Notes under the pieces: generated by a model | What the model saw: only the letters and a program-made list of their open reading frames with translations | What the model was told of the DNA's origin: nothing | Database searches by the model: none | Source: Cellvibrionaceae bacterium | GTDB taxonomy: Bacteria > Pseudomonadota > Gammaproteobacteria > Pseudomonadales > Cellvibrionaceae | Assembly: GCA_021151825.1 (NCBI GenBank) | Contig: JAGKWQ010000003.1 | Span: 124,001-188,000 of the forward strand | Length of the DNA: 64,000 bases | Direction: 5' to 3' | Position numbers and translations under genes: made by a program | In this document: piece by piece, positions 16,623 to 25,128 of the stretch | Numbering within the stretch: the stretch's first letter is position 1 | Layout of the letters: each line of letters starts with the position of its first letter

Positions 16623-17267
16623 TCAGGGTTCGAGACGTTGGATTAACCAGCTGCGATCTAATTGCAAGCTGTATTCGAAGCGGTCGTGCAAACGTGCAGC
16701 ACCACCTTGCCAGAATTCAATTTGATGGGGTTTTACACGGAAACCACCCCAAAAATCCGGAAGCGGGATTTCACCTTTGGCAAATTTATTTTTCATCGAT
16801 TCAAATTGCTGCATTAATAATGCGCGCGATGAAATTGGTTTACTTTGTTGCGATGCCCATGCACCTAATTGGCTATCGCGCGGGCGCGTTACAAAATATT
16901 TCAGCACTTCCGCAGTCGATAATTGCTCCACCATGCCACACACTTTTACCTGACGCTCCAGAAAATACCATGGGAAATGCAAACTGATTTTCGGGTTTTG
17001 TTTTAGATCCTGCGCTTTACGACTATTCAGGTTGGTGTAAAACACAAAACCTTTTTCATCCATATGCTTCAACAACACAATACGTTGCGAGGGCTGACCC
17101 GTTTCATCCACCGTGGCAATGGTCATCGCATTTGGGTCGGGAATGCCGGATTTTATAGTTTGTTCCATCCACAGGTTGAATTGCACAAATGGGCTTGCCG
17201 CTAAATCCGCAAAATCCAAACCGTCTTGCGTGTATTCGCGACGAAAGTCTTCGAGTTTTAATTCCAT
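16623..17267 (-). CDS. pdxH: Pyridoxamine/pyridoxine 5'-phosphate oxidase
   Basis: The 214-residue protein aligns with E. coli PdxH throughout: QRIVLLKHMDEKGFVFYTNL, HFPWYFLERQVKV, YFVTRPRDSQLGAWAS and the C-terminal FWQGGAARLHDRFEY. PdxH uses FMN and oxygen to make pyridoxal 5'-phosphate in the cytoplasm. ATG at 17267 aligns best with family starts; a second ATG lies at 17285, and neither has a strong ribosome-binding site. Confidence 0.95.
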   Translation of the reverse strand: MELKLEDFRREYTQDGLDFADLAASPFVQFNLWMEQTIKSGIPDPNAMTIATVDETGQPSQRIVLLKHMDEKGFVFYTNLNSRKAQDLKQNPKISLHFPWYFLERQVKVCGMVEQLSTAEVLKYFVTRPRDSQLGAWASQQSKPISSRALLMQQFESMKNKFAKGEIPLPDFWGGFRVKPHQIEFWQGGAARLHDRFEYSLQLDRSWLIQRLEP

Positions 17268-17360
17268 AAAGCGGCCCCGCCACATTGATCAGTGAATAGA
17301 CGCAGATGTAAGGTGAATCGTTTCTGCGCCGCTATCAAACAGTATGGGATAAAAATAAGA

Positions 17361-17405
17361 AAGCCTGAACCCGGCGTGTTAGTACTTAACAAGGGATTCA
17401 GGCTT
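17361..17405 (-). terminator. Large hairpin terminator
   Basis: AAGCCTGAA pairs with TTCAGGCTT over nine bases, with further CCC/GGG pairing inside. On the minus strand it is followed by TCTTATTTTTAT, so it fits as the terminator of the gene ending at 17497. Confidence 0.6.
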
Positions 17406-17496
17406 TAGGTGCATATAGTACTGTATTTCAGCGCATGGCTAAAATCGCGATCACAGTTACAAGCAAGGATGAAGAGTGAAAAGCTCCTGACAAGCA

Positions 17497-18054
17497 TCAG
17501 GAAATATCAGGCTTGTAGCTCCATTTAGGGGTGATTAATAGTAGTAAGACGGATATTGCCGCAGCCGCTATCGATAGCCATAGCGCGATCGACATTTCAC
17601 TAATGCGTTCAGGATATATTTTTGCAGCGGCACCCAAGCCAATCACATTGCCGCCAATCACCAGGATAATCGCTGCGTAATCGTGGAAACGGCGCGCTTT
17701 ATTCGCGCTTTGCGACCACTTTTCATGGGTGTTGTAACTGGGTAAATGCTCGTGGGCATCATTCAATTGTTCCAGTGCCGATAAAAACCGGCGCAAATTG
17801 GAGATCGCCCGCTCTGCCTTGTAATTTAAAAAAGCGAGACAAATAGACGCAACCGGAAAACCGGCCAACAACCATTCAATAGGCACCTGCGCATTACTTT
17901 CACTGGGCTTGAGCGCCACCAACGCCGCCAGCAAGCTCACCACTAACGTCACATAGAGCGCGAGCGCTTGCTGCCGCTGGTTAATGCGTGCATTCACTTC
18001 CTGATAAGCGGCAATAAAACGGTAGTTAGCATCTACCACATATTTTGTTGTCAT
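17497..18054 (-). CDS. Hypothetical membrane protein with two hydrophobic pairs
   Basis: From ATG at 18054 the protein has 185 residues, with hydrophobic segments near residues 28-45, 60-75, 125-145 and 158-178 and a charged central loop (KAERAISNLRRFLSALEQL). This start is chosen because the longer frame would read through the terminator at 18083-18117. GGA precedes it. The layout resembles SLATT-like or other two-hairpin membrane proteins, but I do not recognise the family with confidence. No clear operon partner. Confidence 0.7.
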   Translation of the reverse strand: MTTKYVVDANYRFIAAYQEVNARINQRQQALALYVTLVVSLLAALVALKPSESNAQVPIEWLLAGFPVASICLAFLNYKAERAISNLRRFLSALEQLNDAHEHLPSYNTHEKWSQSANKARRFHDYAAIILVIGGNVIGLGAAAKIYPERISEMSIALWLSIAAAAISVLLLLITPKWSYKPDIS

Positions 18055-18082
18055 CAGTTTTTTCCGAAAAATGTTCCAACAG

Positions 18083-18117
18083 AAAAAACAAGGGCGCATC
18101 CGGCGCCCTTGTTTTTT
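18083..18117 (-). terminator. Bidirectional rho-independent terminator
   Basis: CAAGGGCGC and GCGCCCTTG form a nine-base-pair stem with T runs on both strands. It ends the peroxiredoxin transcript, whose stop is 55 bases away, and marks the boundary with the following membrane-protein gene. Confidence 0.85.
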
Positions 18118-18171
18118 AACGATGTATTTTTCTATCCGCGACAGATAGAAATTTGTGCATGACCGCAAAGA

Positions 18172-18810
18172 TTATCCACGCGGATCCGGAGTGAGTCGCA
18201 AGTATGGCTTAACGGCTTTGTAACCTTTGGGGAAGCGACGCGCAATTTCATCGGCATCTTGCAGTGCAGGAACAATCACTACATCTTCGCCCGGTTTCCA
18301 GTTGCCCGGAGTTGCCACTTTGTGATGCTCGGTTAATTGCAGGGAGTCAATCACGCGCAAGATTTCGTCAAAGTTACGGCCGGTACTTGCAGGATAAGTA
18401 ATGATCAAACGGATTTTTTTCGCTGGATCGATAATAAACAGCGAACGCACCGTCAACGTCGCATTGGCATTCGGGTGAATCATGTCGTAGAGGCTGGATA
18501 CTTTACGATCAGCGTCCGCGAGGATCGGGAAATTCACATGGGTCAATTGGGTTTCGTTGATGTCGTTAATCCACTTGTTGTGGGAATCCACAGGGTCAAC
18601 GCTCAGCGCAATCGCTTTCACATTACGCTTGGTAAATTCTTCTTTCAATTTGGCGGTCAGGCCCAATTCGGTGGTGCACACCGGAGTGAAATCTGCCGGG
18701 TGAGAAAATAACACCCCCCAGCTATCGCCAAGCCATTGATGGAAACTAATCGGACCCTGAGTGGACTCCTGAACAAAATCCGGTGCTTCATCACCTAAAC
18801 GTAAGCTCAT
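18172..18810 (-). CDS. 1-Cys peroxiredoxin (Prx6/AhpC-TSA family)
   Basis: The 212-residue protein has the peroxidatic cysteine C45 in HPADFTPVCTTE and the long C-terminal domain typical of Prx6-type enzymes (GNWKPGEDVVIVP, YKAVKPYLRLTPDPRG). It reduces hydrogen peroxide and organic peroxides in the cytoplasm. The ATG has a near-perfect AAAGGAGG site upstream, so high translation is likely. It is a single-gene unit. No OxyR site was identified in the 250 bases upstream. Confidence 0.94.
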   Translation of the reverse strand: MSLRLGDEAPDFVQESTQGPISFHQWLGDSWGVLFSHPADFTPVCTTELGLTAKLKEEFTKRNVKAIALSVDPVDSHNKWINDINETQLTHVNFPILADADRKVSSLYDMIHPNANATLTVRSLFIIDPAKKIRLIITYPASTGRNFDEILRVIDSLQLTEHHKVATPGNWKPGEDVVIVPALQDADEIARRFPKGYKAVKPYLRLTPDPRG

Positions 18811-19068
18811 GCTCGCCTCCTTTGGCTTTTTATTGACAGATGTTCTGTTGAAATAACAACTCGTAAGAAAGGGTTAATGGTAGGCGGCTCACCAAAGATC
18901 GAAAAGGATTTTTTTGGACTTTGCTTAGAACCAAATACACTCACACCAAAAGTTATAAGTACATAAAAACTTAGTATTTCCAATGATTAAGGCGACTGAT
19001 TAGGATGCGAGCACGCTAACCAAGCGCCCAACGCAACCGCACAAAAAACCAGACAACTGGACCTTATA

Positions 19069-20034
19069 ATGAAAATCCGCGATCTCGATTTATCCGATAG
19101 CCCTGTAAACCAGGAACACGAAGCCCTCGGCCTTCCTCCCGTAGAACAAATCCCGCTCCACCCCGTCATCCGCACCGCTGTATGGTTTGCCTCACTGACC
19201 CTGATTGGTTTAGTGGTATTGGGCTTGATCCATCTCTTTGGCGGTAGCTGGCAAGAAGGGGTGGACAGCATTAAAACCACACTCGACGATTCCATGTTCT
19301 GGAATGCCCTGCTCGTCGGTTTATTAGCACAAATCGTCGATGGCGCACTCGGAATGGCTTACGGCCTGACCTCGACCAGTTTCCTGTTGGCAACGGGCGC
19401 ATCCCCCGCACTGGCCAGCGCATCTGTCCATATGGCAGAAGTATTTACGACTGGCGTCTCCGGAATATCCCATGCCAGATTTGGCAATGTGGATAAGAAG
19501 TTATTCTTGCGTCTATTAATACCCGGCATTATCGGCGGTTTGCTCGGCGCACTGCTGGTTACCCAGATTGATGGCAAAACCCTCAAGCCATTTATCACCG
19601 TCTATTTATTACTGATGGGCGTTTATGTATTGAGCAAAGCTTTCCGCAAGCATATCGCTACTCGCAAAAGCGAACCTAAACACGTCGCCAAGCTGGCATT
19701 GCTCGGCGGTTTTGTTGATACCTCTGGCGGTGGCGGTTGGGGTCCGGTTGTCACGACAACCCTGGTAGGAACAGGCCACGATCCGCGCACCACAATCGGT
19801 TCGGTAAACTTTGCGGAATTTTTCCTGACACTCACCAGTGCCGCATCTTTATTTATCCTGGTCGATGAAACCATTTGGCATGTGGTTGCCGGTTTGATCA
19901 TCGGCGGCTTGTTCGCAGCCCCTTTTGCCGCGTATGCGTGCAAGAAATTCTCGACCAGAACCTTGCTGATTCTGGTGGGATTACTGATTAGCGGGATTTC
20001 GATATTTAATTTATATAAAGCATTGGCGGGTTAA
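19069..20034 (+). CDS. TSUP (TauE/SafE) family membrane permease
   Basis: The 321-residue protein has a soluble N-terminal stretch of about 35 residues, one membrane segment, then the TSUP repeats with LLAQIVDGALGMAYG and the mirrored LLGGFVDTSGGGGWGP. TSUP proteins carry sulfite, organosulfonates or related small anions across the inner membrane. The substrate is not indicated by the neighbours (a peroxiredoxin on one side and mutS on the other). A strong terminator follows. Confidence 0.9.
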   Translation: MKIRDLDLSDSPVNQEHEALGLPPVEQIPLHPVIRTAVWFASLTLIGLVVLGLIHLFGGSWQEGVDSIKTTLDDSMFWNALLVGLLAQIVDGALGMAYGLTSTSFLLATGASPALASASVHMAEVFTTGVSGISHARFGNVDKKLFLRLLIPGIIGGLLGALLVTQIDGKTLKPFITVYLLLMGVYVLSKAFRKHIATRKSEPKHVAKLALLGGFVDTSGGGGWGPVVTTTLVGTGHDPRTTIGSVNFAEFFLTLTSAASLFILVDETIWHVVAGLIIGGLFAAPFAAYACKKFSTRTLLILVGLLISGISIFNLYKALAG

Positions 20035-20058
20035 TAACCCGTTTTCACCCCTCGATTT

Positions 20059-20097
20059 TAAAAGCCAGGCAGCACCAGACTGCCTGGCTTTTTTGTT
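20059..20097 (+). terminator. Rho-independent terminator after the TSUP gene
   Basis: AAAGCCAGGCAG and CTGCCTGGCTTT form a twelve-base-pair stem followed by a T tract. Confidence 0.9.
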
Positions 20098-20199
20098 TCC
20101 CGTACACAAAACAACCCGCTAAATTCCAGCCTTTACCCTCTCCCGATTTCCCGTAGAATACGACCTCTTTTTTGACCCTCGATTACCCGGTTTACGCCT

Positions 20200-22860
20200 A
20201 TGTCCAGCACCCTCGAAGCCAATGACAGCCACACCCCCATGATGCAGCAATACCTGCGCATCAAAGCCCAGCATAAAGATGAAATGGTGTTTTATCGCAT
20301 GGGGGACTTTTACGAACTGTTTTTCGATGATGCCAAAAAGGCCGCTGAAATATTGGATATCACACTGACCGCCCGCGGCAAGTCCAATGGCGAGCCAATT
20401 CCCATGGCAGGAATTCCGTTTCATTCGGCCGATGGCTACCTCGCCAAATTGGTAAAAGAAGGGGTTTCGGTAGCAATCTGTGAGCAGGTGGGCGATCCAG
20501 CCACTAGCAAAGGGCCGGTTGAACGCAAGGTCATGCGTATCGTCACACCCGGCACGGTGAGTGATGAAGCGTTACTCGATTCGCGGCGCGATAATTTATT
20601 GGTGGCGCTGCATCAATCCGGCGAGACATTTGGTATTGCTTCGCTGGATATGGCAAGCGGCCGCTTCCTGGTATTGGAAGTAGAGGGTCTTGAATCAGCA
20701 CTGGGTGAGTTGCAGCGCTTGAGTCCGGCAGAATTATTAATTAGCGATCACATCACCACGCCTGCGCTGGTAGAAAATCGCAAGGGCTTGCGCCGCCGCG
20801 GCCCGTGGGAATTTGATCTGGAAACGGCCGAGCGGTTGTTGATCCAGCAATTTGCCACCAAAGACCTTGCCGGTTTTGGTTGCGATCATTTAAGGGCTGC
20901 CATTTGTGCAGCGGGCTGCTTGTTAAGTTATGCGCGCGAAACCCAGCGCACAGCCCTGCCCCATGTACGCAGCCTCGCCCATGAAAATCGTGATGAAGCG
21001 GTGATTATGGATGCAGCCACTCGCCGCAACCTGGAATTGGATACCAATTTAAATGGCGGTGATGAGCACACGTTGTTTTCTGTTTTGAATCGCGCTGCAA
21101 CCAGCATGGGTAGCCGCCTGTTGCGCCGCTGGTTGAGTCGCCCGTTGCGCGATCTGGATTTATTGATTGGCCGCCAGGATGCAATTGCCGAACTACAACA
21201 CAATTATGCGTTTGAAGTTTTTAATGGGATTTTAAAACGCGTTGGCGATATGGAACGTATCCTGGGCCGACTTGCATTGCGTTCGGCGCGTCCGCGCGAT
21301 TTGTCGCGTTTGTTAATGTCGATTGCAACCTACCCTGAATTACAAACTGAATTAGCCAGCAAAAAATCACCGCAATTAAAAAATCTTGCGCAACAAATTT
21401 CCACGTTTCCGGATTTAGTCGATTTATTATCGCGCGCAATTATTGAAAACCCACCCGTTGTTATTCGCGATGGTGGCGTCATTGCAGAAGGCTACGATGC
21501 CGAGCTGGATGACTTGCGTAACATCAGTACTAATGCTGGCCAATATTTATTGGATCTGGAAACCCGTGAACGTGAACGCACCGGTATTCCTACGCTAAAA
21601 GTGGGTTACAACCGTGTACATGGTTACTTTATTGAATTGACGGCGGCGCAATCAGAAAAAGCACCTGCTGATTATATTCGTCGCCAGACGCTCAAAAATG
21701 CCGAGCGTTACATCACCCCGGAATTAAAAGAATTTGAAGATAAAGCACTCTCCGCTCAAAGCCGCGCGCTTGCACGTGAGAAGGCACTTTACGAAGCATT
21801 GATTGACACATTGAATGCGGAATTAATTCCATTACAAGATTCTGCTAACGCCGTTGCAGAACTGGATGTGATTGCAACACTTTCCGAACGCGCCGATGCA
21901 CTCGGTTTTTGCAAACCGGCATTATCACTCGCGGCCGGAATCCACATTACTGGTGGCCGCCATCCGGTAGTAGAACAAGTTACCAGTGCGCCATTTGTTC
22001 CTAACGACCTGGAATTTAATCCGCAGCGCCATATGTTAATTATCACCGGCCCGAATATGGGCGGTAAATCGACTTACATGCGGCAAGCGGCGTTAATTAC
22101 ATTGCTCGCCCATATCGGTAGTTTTGTTCCCGCACAAGCAGCAGATATTGGAATTGTTGATCGTATTTTCACGCGTATAGGTTCATCGGATGACCTCGCC
22201 GGTGGCCGCTCGACGTTTATGGTGGAAATGACCGAGACTGCAAATATTTTGCATAACGCCACAGCGCGCAGTTTGGTATTGATGGATGAAATTGGCCGCG
22301 GCACCAGTACGTTTGACGGCTTGTCATTAGCTTGGGCCTGTGCAAAACATCTCGCCGAAAAAGTGCGCGCATTTACATTATTTGCAACACACTATTTTGA
22401 AATCACGACGCTGCCTGAAACAGTTGCCGGTATCGTGAACGTGCATTTAAATGCAACCGAACATAAAGACAATATTGTATTCCTGCATAAAGTACAGGAA
22501 GGCCCTGCTAGTAAGAGCTATGGTTTGCAAGTAGCAAAATTAGCGGGCATTCCAACGGTTGTGTTAGAAGAAGCGCGGCAGCAATTGCATTTGTTGGAAA
22601 ATGGTGAACATCCGCACTCAATTAAATCGGCGGCCGTGCCCATCAGTGAACACACTTTCACTACGCAATCTGTAACAACTGCTCCGGAAAATTCAGCTAC
22701 ACCTATTGCTATTGAATCGCCACAACAATCCGGTTTATTCGATACGCTACCGAATCCCGCAATGGACGCACTGCGAAAAATTAATCCGGACAACCTTTCT
22801 CCGCGCGAAGCGCTCGAGCAGCTATATCGCTTGAAAGAACTTTATTCACGGGGAAAATAA
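20200..22860 (+). CDS. mutS: DNA mismatch repair protein MutS
   Basis: This 886-residue protein has the mismatch-reading motif GDFYELF (F37, E39), the core and clamp domains, and the ABC-type ATPase with Walker A GPNMGGKST starting at residue 617 and Walker B LVLMDEIGRGTSTFDG. It binds mismatched DNA and recruits MutL. The C-terminus ends with the tetramerisation-type segment NLSPREALEQLYRLKEL. The downstream fdxA matches the gene order of pseudomonads. Confidence 0.98.
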   Translation: MSSTLEANDSHTPMMQQYLRIKAQHKDEMVFYRMGDFYELFFDDAKKAAEILDITLTARGKSNGEPIPMAGIPFHSADGYLAKLVKEGVSVAICEQVGDPATSKGPVERKVMRIVTPGTVSDEALLDSRRDNLLVALHQSGETFGIASLDMASGRFLVLEVEGLESALGELQRLSPAELLISDHITTPALVENRKGLRRRGPWEFDLETAERLLIQQFATKDLAGFGCDHLRAAICAAGCLLSYARETQRTALPHVRSLAHENRDEAVIMDAATRRNLELDTNLNGGDEHTLFSVLNRAATSMGSRLLRRWLSRPLRDLDLLIGRQDAIAELQHNYAFEVFNGILKRVGDMERILGRLALRSARPRDLSRLLMSIATYPELQTELASKKSPQLKNLAQQISTFPDLVDLLSRAIIENPPVVIRDGGVIAEGYDAELDDLRNISTNAGQYLLDLETRERERTGIPTLKVGYNRVHGYFIELTAAQSEKAPADYIRRQTLKNAERYITPELKEFEDKALSAQSRALAREKALYEALIDTLNAELIPLQDSANAVAELDVIATLSERADALGFCKPALSLAAGIHITGGRHPVVEQVTSAPFVPNDLEFNPQRHMLIITGPNMGGKSTYMRQAALITLLAHIGSFVPAQAADIGIVDRIFTRIGSSDDLAGGRSTFMVEMTETANILHNATARSLVLMDEIGRGTSTFDGLSLAWACAKHLAEKVRAFTLFATHYFEITTLPETVAGIVNVHLNATEHKDNIVFLHKVQEGPASKSYGLQVAKLAGIPTVVLEEARQQLHLLENGEHPHSIKSAAVPISEHTFTTQSVTTAPENSATPIAIESPQQSGLFDTLPNPAMDALRKINPDNLSPREALEQLYRLKELYSRGK

Positions 22861-23088
22861 TACGAATGGAAAAGCATTCACACAGCCTGATACCCAGGCA
22901 AATCAGCACTTAAACAGAAACATTCTCAATTACAGCTTTTTCGCTGCAATTTGAGGTCGTTTTCTCGGGTTATTCACGGCAAAAAGCCTACCCAAACCGG
23001 GCCGGGCTGTTTAGAATGCGCGCTCTTGCGCTGTGCCGTATACCAGTACGCATTGACTATCGAATTCTGTTACTTGTGGGAGTCTCCT

Positions 23089-23412
23089 ATGACGTTTGTA
23101 GTTGGGGAAAATTGCATCAAATGTAAACACACTGATTGTGTGGAAGTTTGCCCGGTAGATTGTTTCTACGAAGGCCCCAATTTTCTGGTGATCCACCCGG
23201 ACGAATGCATTGATTGCGCCCTGTGCGAACCTGAGTGCCCGGTAGGCGCCATTTTCTCGGAAGACGAATTGCCGGAAGATCAGGCGGTATTCCTGGAGCT
23301 GAACGCCGAGCTTGCTCAGGTATGGCCAAATATCACTGAAATGAAAGATGCCCCTGCCGACCATGCTGAGTGGGATGGTGTTACTGGCAAACTGCAATAC
23401 CTTGAGCGTTAA
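23089..23412 (+). CDS. fdxA: 7Fe ferredoxin FdxA
   Basis: The 107-residue protein starts MTFVVGENCIKCKHTDCVEVC and has two clusters of cysteines (C9, C17, C21 and the CIDCALCEPEC block), the pattern of ferredoxins with one 3Fe-4S and one 4Fe-4S cluster. The C-terminal acidic extension of about 45 residues is typical of FdxA. ATG at 23089 is used; the longer frame from 22951 has no matching homology. It carries electrons in the cytoplasm; partners are unknown. Confidence 0.95.
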   Translation: MTFVVGENCIKCKHTDCVEVCPVDCFYEGPNFLVIHPDECIDCALCEPECPVGAIFSEDELPEDQAVFLELNAELAQVWPNITEMKDAPADHAEWDGVTGKLQYLER

Positions 23413-23426
23413 TCGCCTTTGAATAC

Positions 23427-23452
23427 AAAACCGCGCAAATGCGCGGTTTTTT
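23427..23452 (+). terminator. Terminator of fdxA
   Basis: AAAACCGCGC and GCGCGGTTTT form the stem, followed by additional T residues. Confidence 0.9.
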
Positions 23453-23619
23453 TTCACCTGTTTTTCGCTGTTTCCCCGCCGACTTACCGAAATGACCAAC
23501 CGATCACTGGCTATTTTGTCCCCTGTGCTACACTCAGAAAGGTTTTAAATTGACCTTGAAATCTGCATTCCAATGCAGGGCTGATAACGAGCACAACAAT
23601 CAATAACGAGGAGTAAGCT

Positions 23620-23928
23620 ATGGGGATTAACGATAAGCCTTACAGCGAAAAGCGCGATTTTATCCGGATGAAAATCGGCGCACCCCTGAATGCCACATTG
23701 GCAGCGGCGTCACAGACTATTGAAGGTTTGTGCCTGGATTTAAGTGGCGGCGGCTTGCAAGTTGAAACCAAACAACCCCTGGCGGTGGGTACAGAAGCCG
23801 AAGTAGAAGTTTCCTCTGCCCATGGCCATAACCCTACCCTGCGCGCCAAAACACGTGTTGTTCGTGCAACAGTGAATGAAGCTGGCGATCATGTATTAGG
23901 TCTGGAGATTATTCAGATATTAGCTTGA
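23620..23928 (+). CDS. PilZ-domain protein (probable c-di-GMP receptor)
   Basis: The 102-residue protein is a single PilZ domain. The N-terminal KRDFIRMK supplies the RxxxR-type ligand-binding arginines and DLSGGGLQV supplies the D/NxSxxG motif. Such proteins bind cyclic di-GMP and control motility, adhesion or polysaccharide secretion through partner proteins. No signal peptide or membrane segment. GAGGAG precedes the ATG. It is monocistronic and its target is unknown. Confidence 0.9.
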   Translation: MGINDKPYSEKRDFIRMKIGAPLNATLAAASQTIEGLCLDLSGGGLQVETKQPLAVGTEAEVEVSSAHGHNPTLRAKTRVVRATVNEAGDHVLGLEIIQILA

Positions 23929-23946
23929 TCATCGCTCAAAAAGCAG

Positions 23947-23970
23947 AACGGCTACGTTACCGTAGCCGTT
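23947..23970. terminator. Hairpin between the convergent PilZ and mlaA genes
   Basis: AACGGCTACG and CGTAGCCGTT form a ten-base-pair stem with loop TTAC. The minus-strand side has a short T run a few bases on, so it may act for both genes. Confidence 0.6.
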
Positions 23971-24015
23971 GTTAGATGAGCTTCCCGCAAAAAATGTTAG
24001 CTCCGGGCTACGAAA

Positions 24016-24753
24016 TTATTCGAAATCCCCTTCTTCAAAGTCTTCCGTACCGAAATCGTCGCTAACGCTGCCGTTGTTAATCAGATAGGCGCGGCGCTGC
24101 AAATATACATCGCGAATAAATACATACTTGTCCCCGGTAAGATTTTTCTCCAGCGGCAATAATTGCGCACGGGTATTTAACAGGGAAATTCCTTTAACTG
24201 TATTATCAGTGGGCACATGGTCAATATAGTTGGTGGGATCGGTATACCAATCGATAGGCTTACCAAAACCATCGCGCACCGTACTTGGCCCCAACAGTGG
24301 CAACACCAGGTAAGGCCCTTGCCCTACTCCCCATACCGCCAGTGTCTGGCCAAAGTCTTCGCGCTCATCCGCAGGCAGGTTCATGTACTTGGCAACATCC
24401 AGCAAGCCACCAATTCCCAGCGTGGTATTAACCAACAAACGACCAGTGTCATGGCCAGCGCCTTTAAAGTCACCTTGCAGCACACCGTTTATGACATTAG
24501 GCACTTCCAGGACATTGGAAAAAATATTGGCCACACCGGTTTCCAATGGATCCGGCATTACCGCCTTATAACCCTTCGCCACCGGTTTCAGAAACCAGCG
24601 ATCCAGCGTATCGTTAAAGCTAAACATGGCCCGATTAAAACCTTGCCATGGATCAGGATTCGCAGCAGGTTTTTCCTCTTGGGCAAAACTGTAATGGGGA
24701 GCCAAAAGGCTGAAGCTTAAAGCCAATAAAAGAGGTTTGATGATAGGTTTCAT
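24016..24753 (-). CDS. mlaA: Phospholipid-binding lipoprotein-type protein MlaA (VacJ)
   Basis: The 245-residue protein has a signal peptide and the MlaA blocks DPWQGFNRAMFSFND, LLVNTTLGIGGLLDVA, EDFGQTLAVWGVGQGPYLVLPLLGPST and DPTNYIDHV. MlaA sits in the outer membrane and removes misplaced phospholipids from the outer leaflet toward MlaC and MlaFEDB. The signal ends ...APHYSFAQ with no obvious lipobox cysteine, so it may be a soluble or pore-associated form rather than a lipoprotein. It has an acidic C-terminal tail. No other mla genes are nearby. Confidence 0.93.
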   Translation of the reverse strand: MKPIIKPLLLALSFSLLAPHYSFAQEEKPAANPDPWQGFNRAMFSFNDTLDRWFLKPVAKGYKAVMPDPLETGVANIFSNVLEVPNVINGVLQGDFKGAGHDTGRLLVNTTLGIGGLLDVAKYMNLPADEREDFGQTLAVWGVGQGPYLVLPLLGPSTVRDGFGKPIDWYTDPTNYIDHVPTDNTVKGISLLNTRAQLLPLEKNLTGDKYVFIRDVYLQRRAYLINNGSVSDDFGTEDFEEGDFE

Positions 24754-25128
24754 AAAATCCCTGGAGTGGTTGGCGACCAGTGAAATACCGTCAGCCTGGA
24801 TATACGCCGCTATCGTTAATGGACAACGGCACTTAAACAGGCGTCACCAATAGTAACGATCAAGTAGTGCGACACTGTAGCGAATCAATATCTGCTCAAC
24901 AACCATCTTTACCCTTATATGCCCTCCCCGGTTACAAATTGCAACAAACTTGCACTGACACATTACTGACATTTTTTCGCAACAAAAGCTTCACATAACT
25001 GTCGTCCAAACTTCACATTTGTCATCAAAAATGACGCCACAAACGCAAAAGCGGATGCGATTCACAAAAGCCGCGCGTTCACATATTTCCCCCTTTTGAT
25101 CCCGTGAACTTGAGAAGAGAGTGACCTC
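24754..25128. other. Divergent intergenic region before the lipoprotein-receptor operon
   Basis: This 375-base region separates mlaA from the divergent lipoprotein gene. Its right part contains the 11-base-periodic direct repeats described separately at 24989-25032. Nothing else was recognised. Confidence 0.5.
24989..25032 (+). promoter_or_regulatory. Possible tandem Pho-box repeats
   Basis: Four 11-base units can be read: CTTCACATAAC, TGTCGTCCAAA, CTTCACATTTG, TCATCAAAAAT. CTTCACAT recurs exactly 22 bases apart, and the 11-base spacing with TGTC/TTCACA half-sites resembles PhoB-binding arrays. It lies about 100 bases before the lipoprotein gene. The match to the consensus is only partial. 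Confidence 0.35.

Noticed and set aside
17286..17496. The 45-base inverted repeat as a possible mobile-element end
   Set aside because: It has a T-rich flank on the minus strand just after a gene end, so a terminator explains it; no transposase or target duplication is visible.
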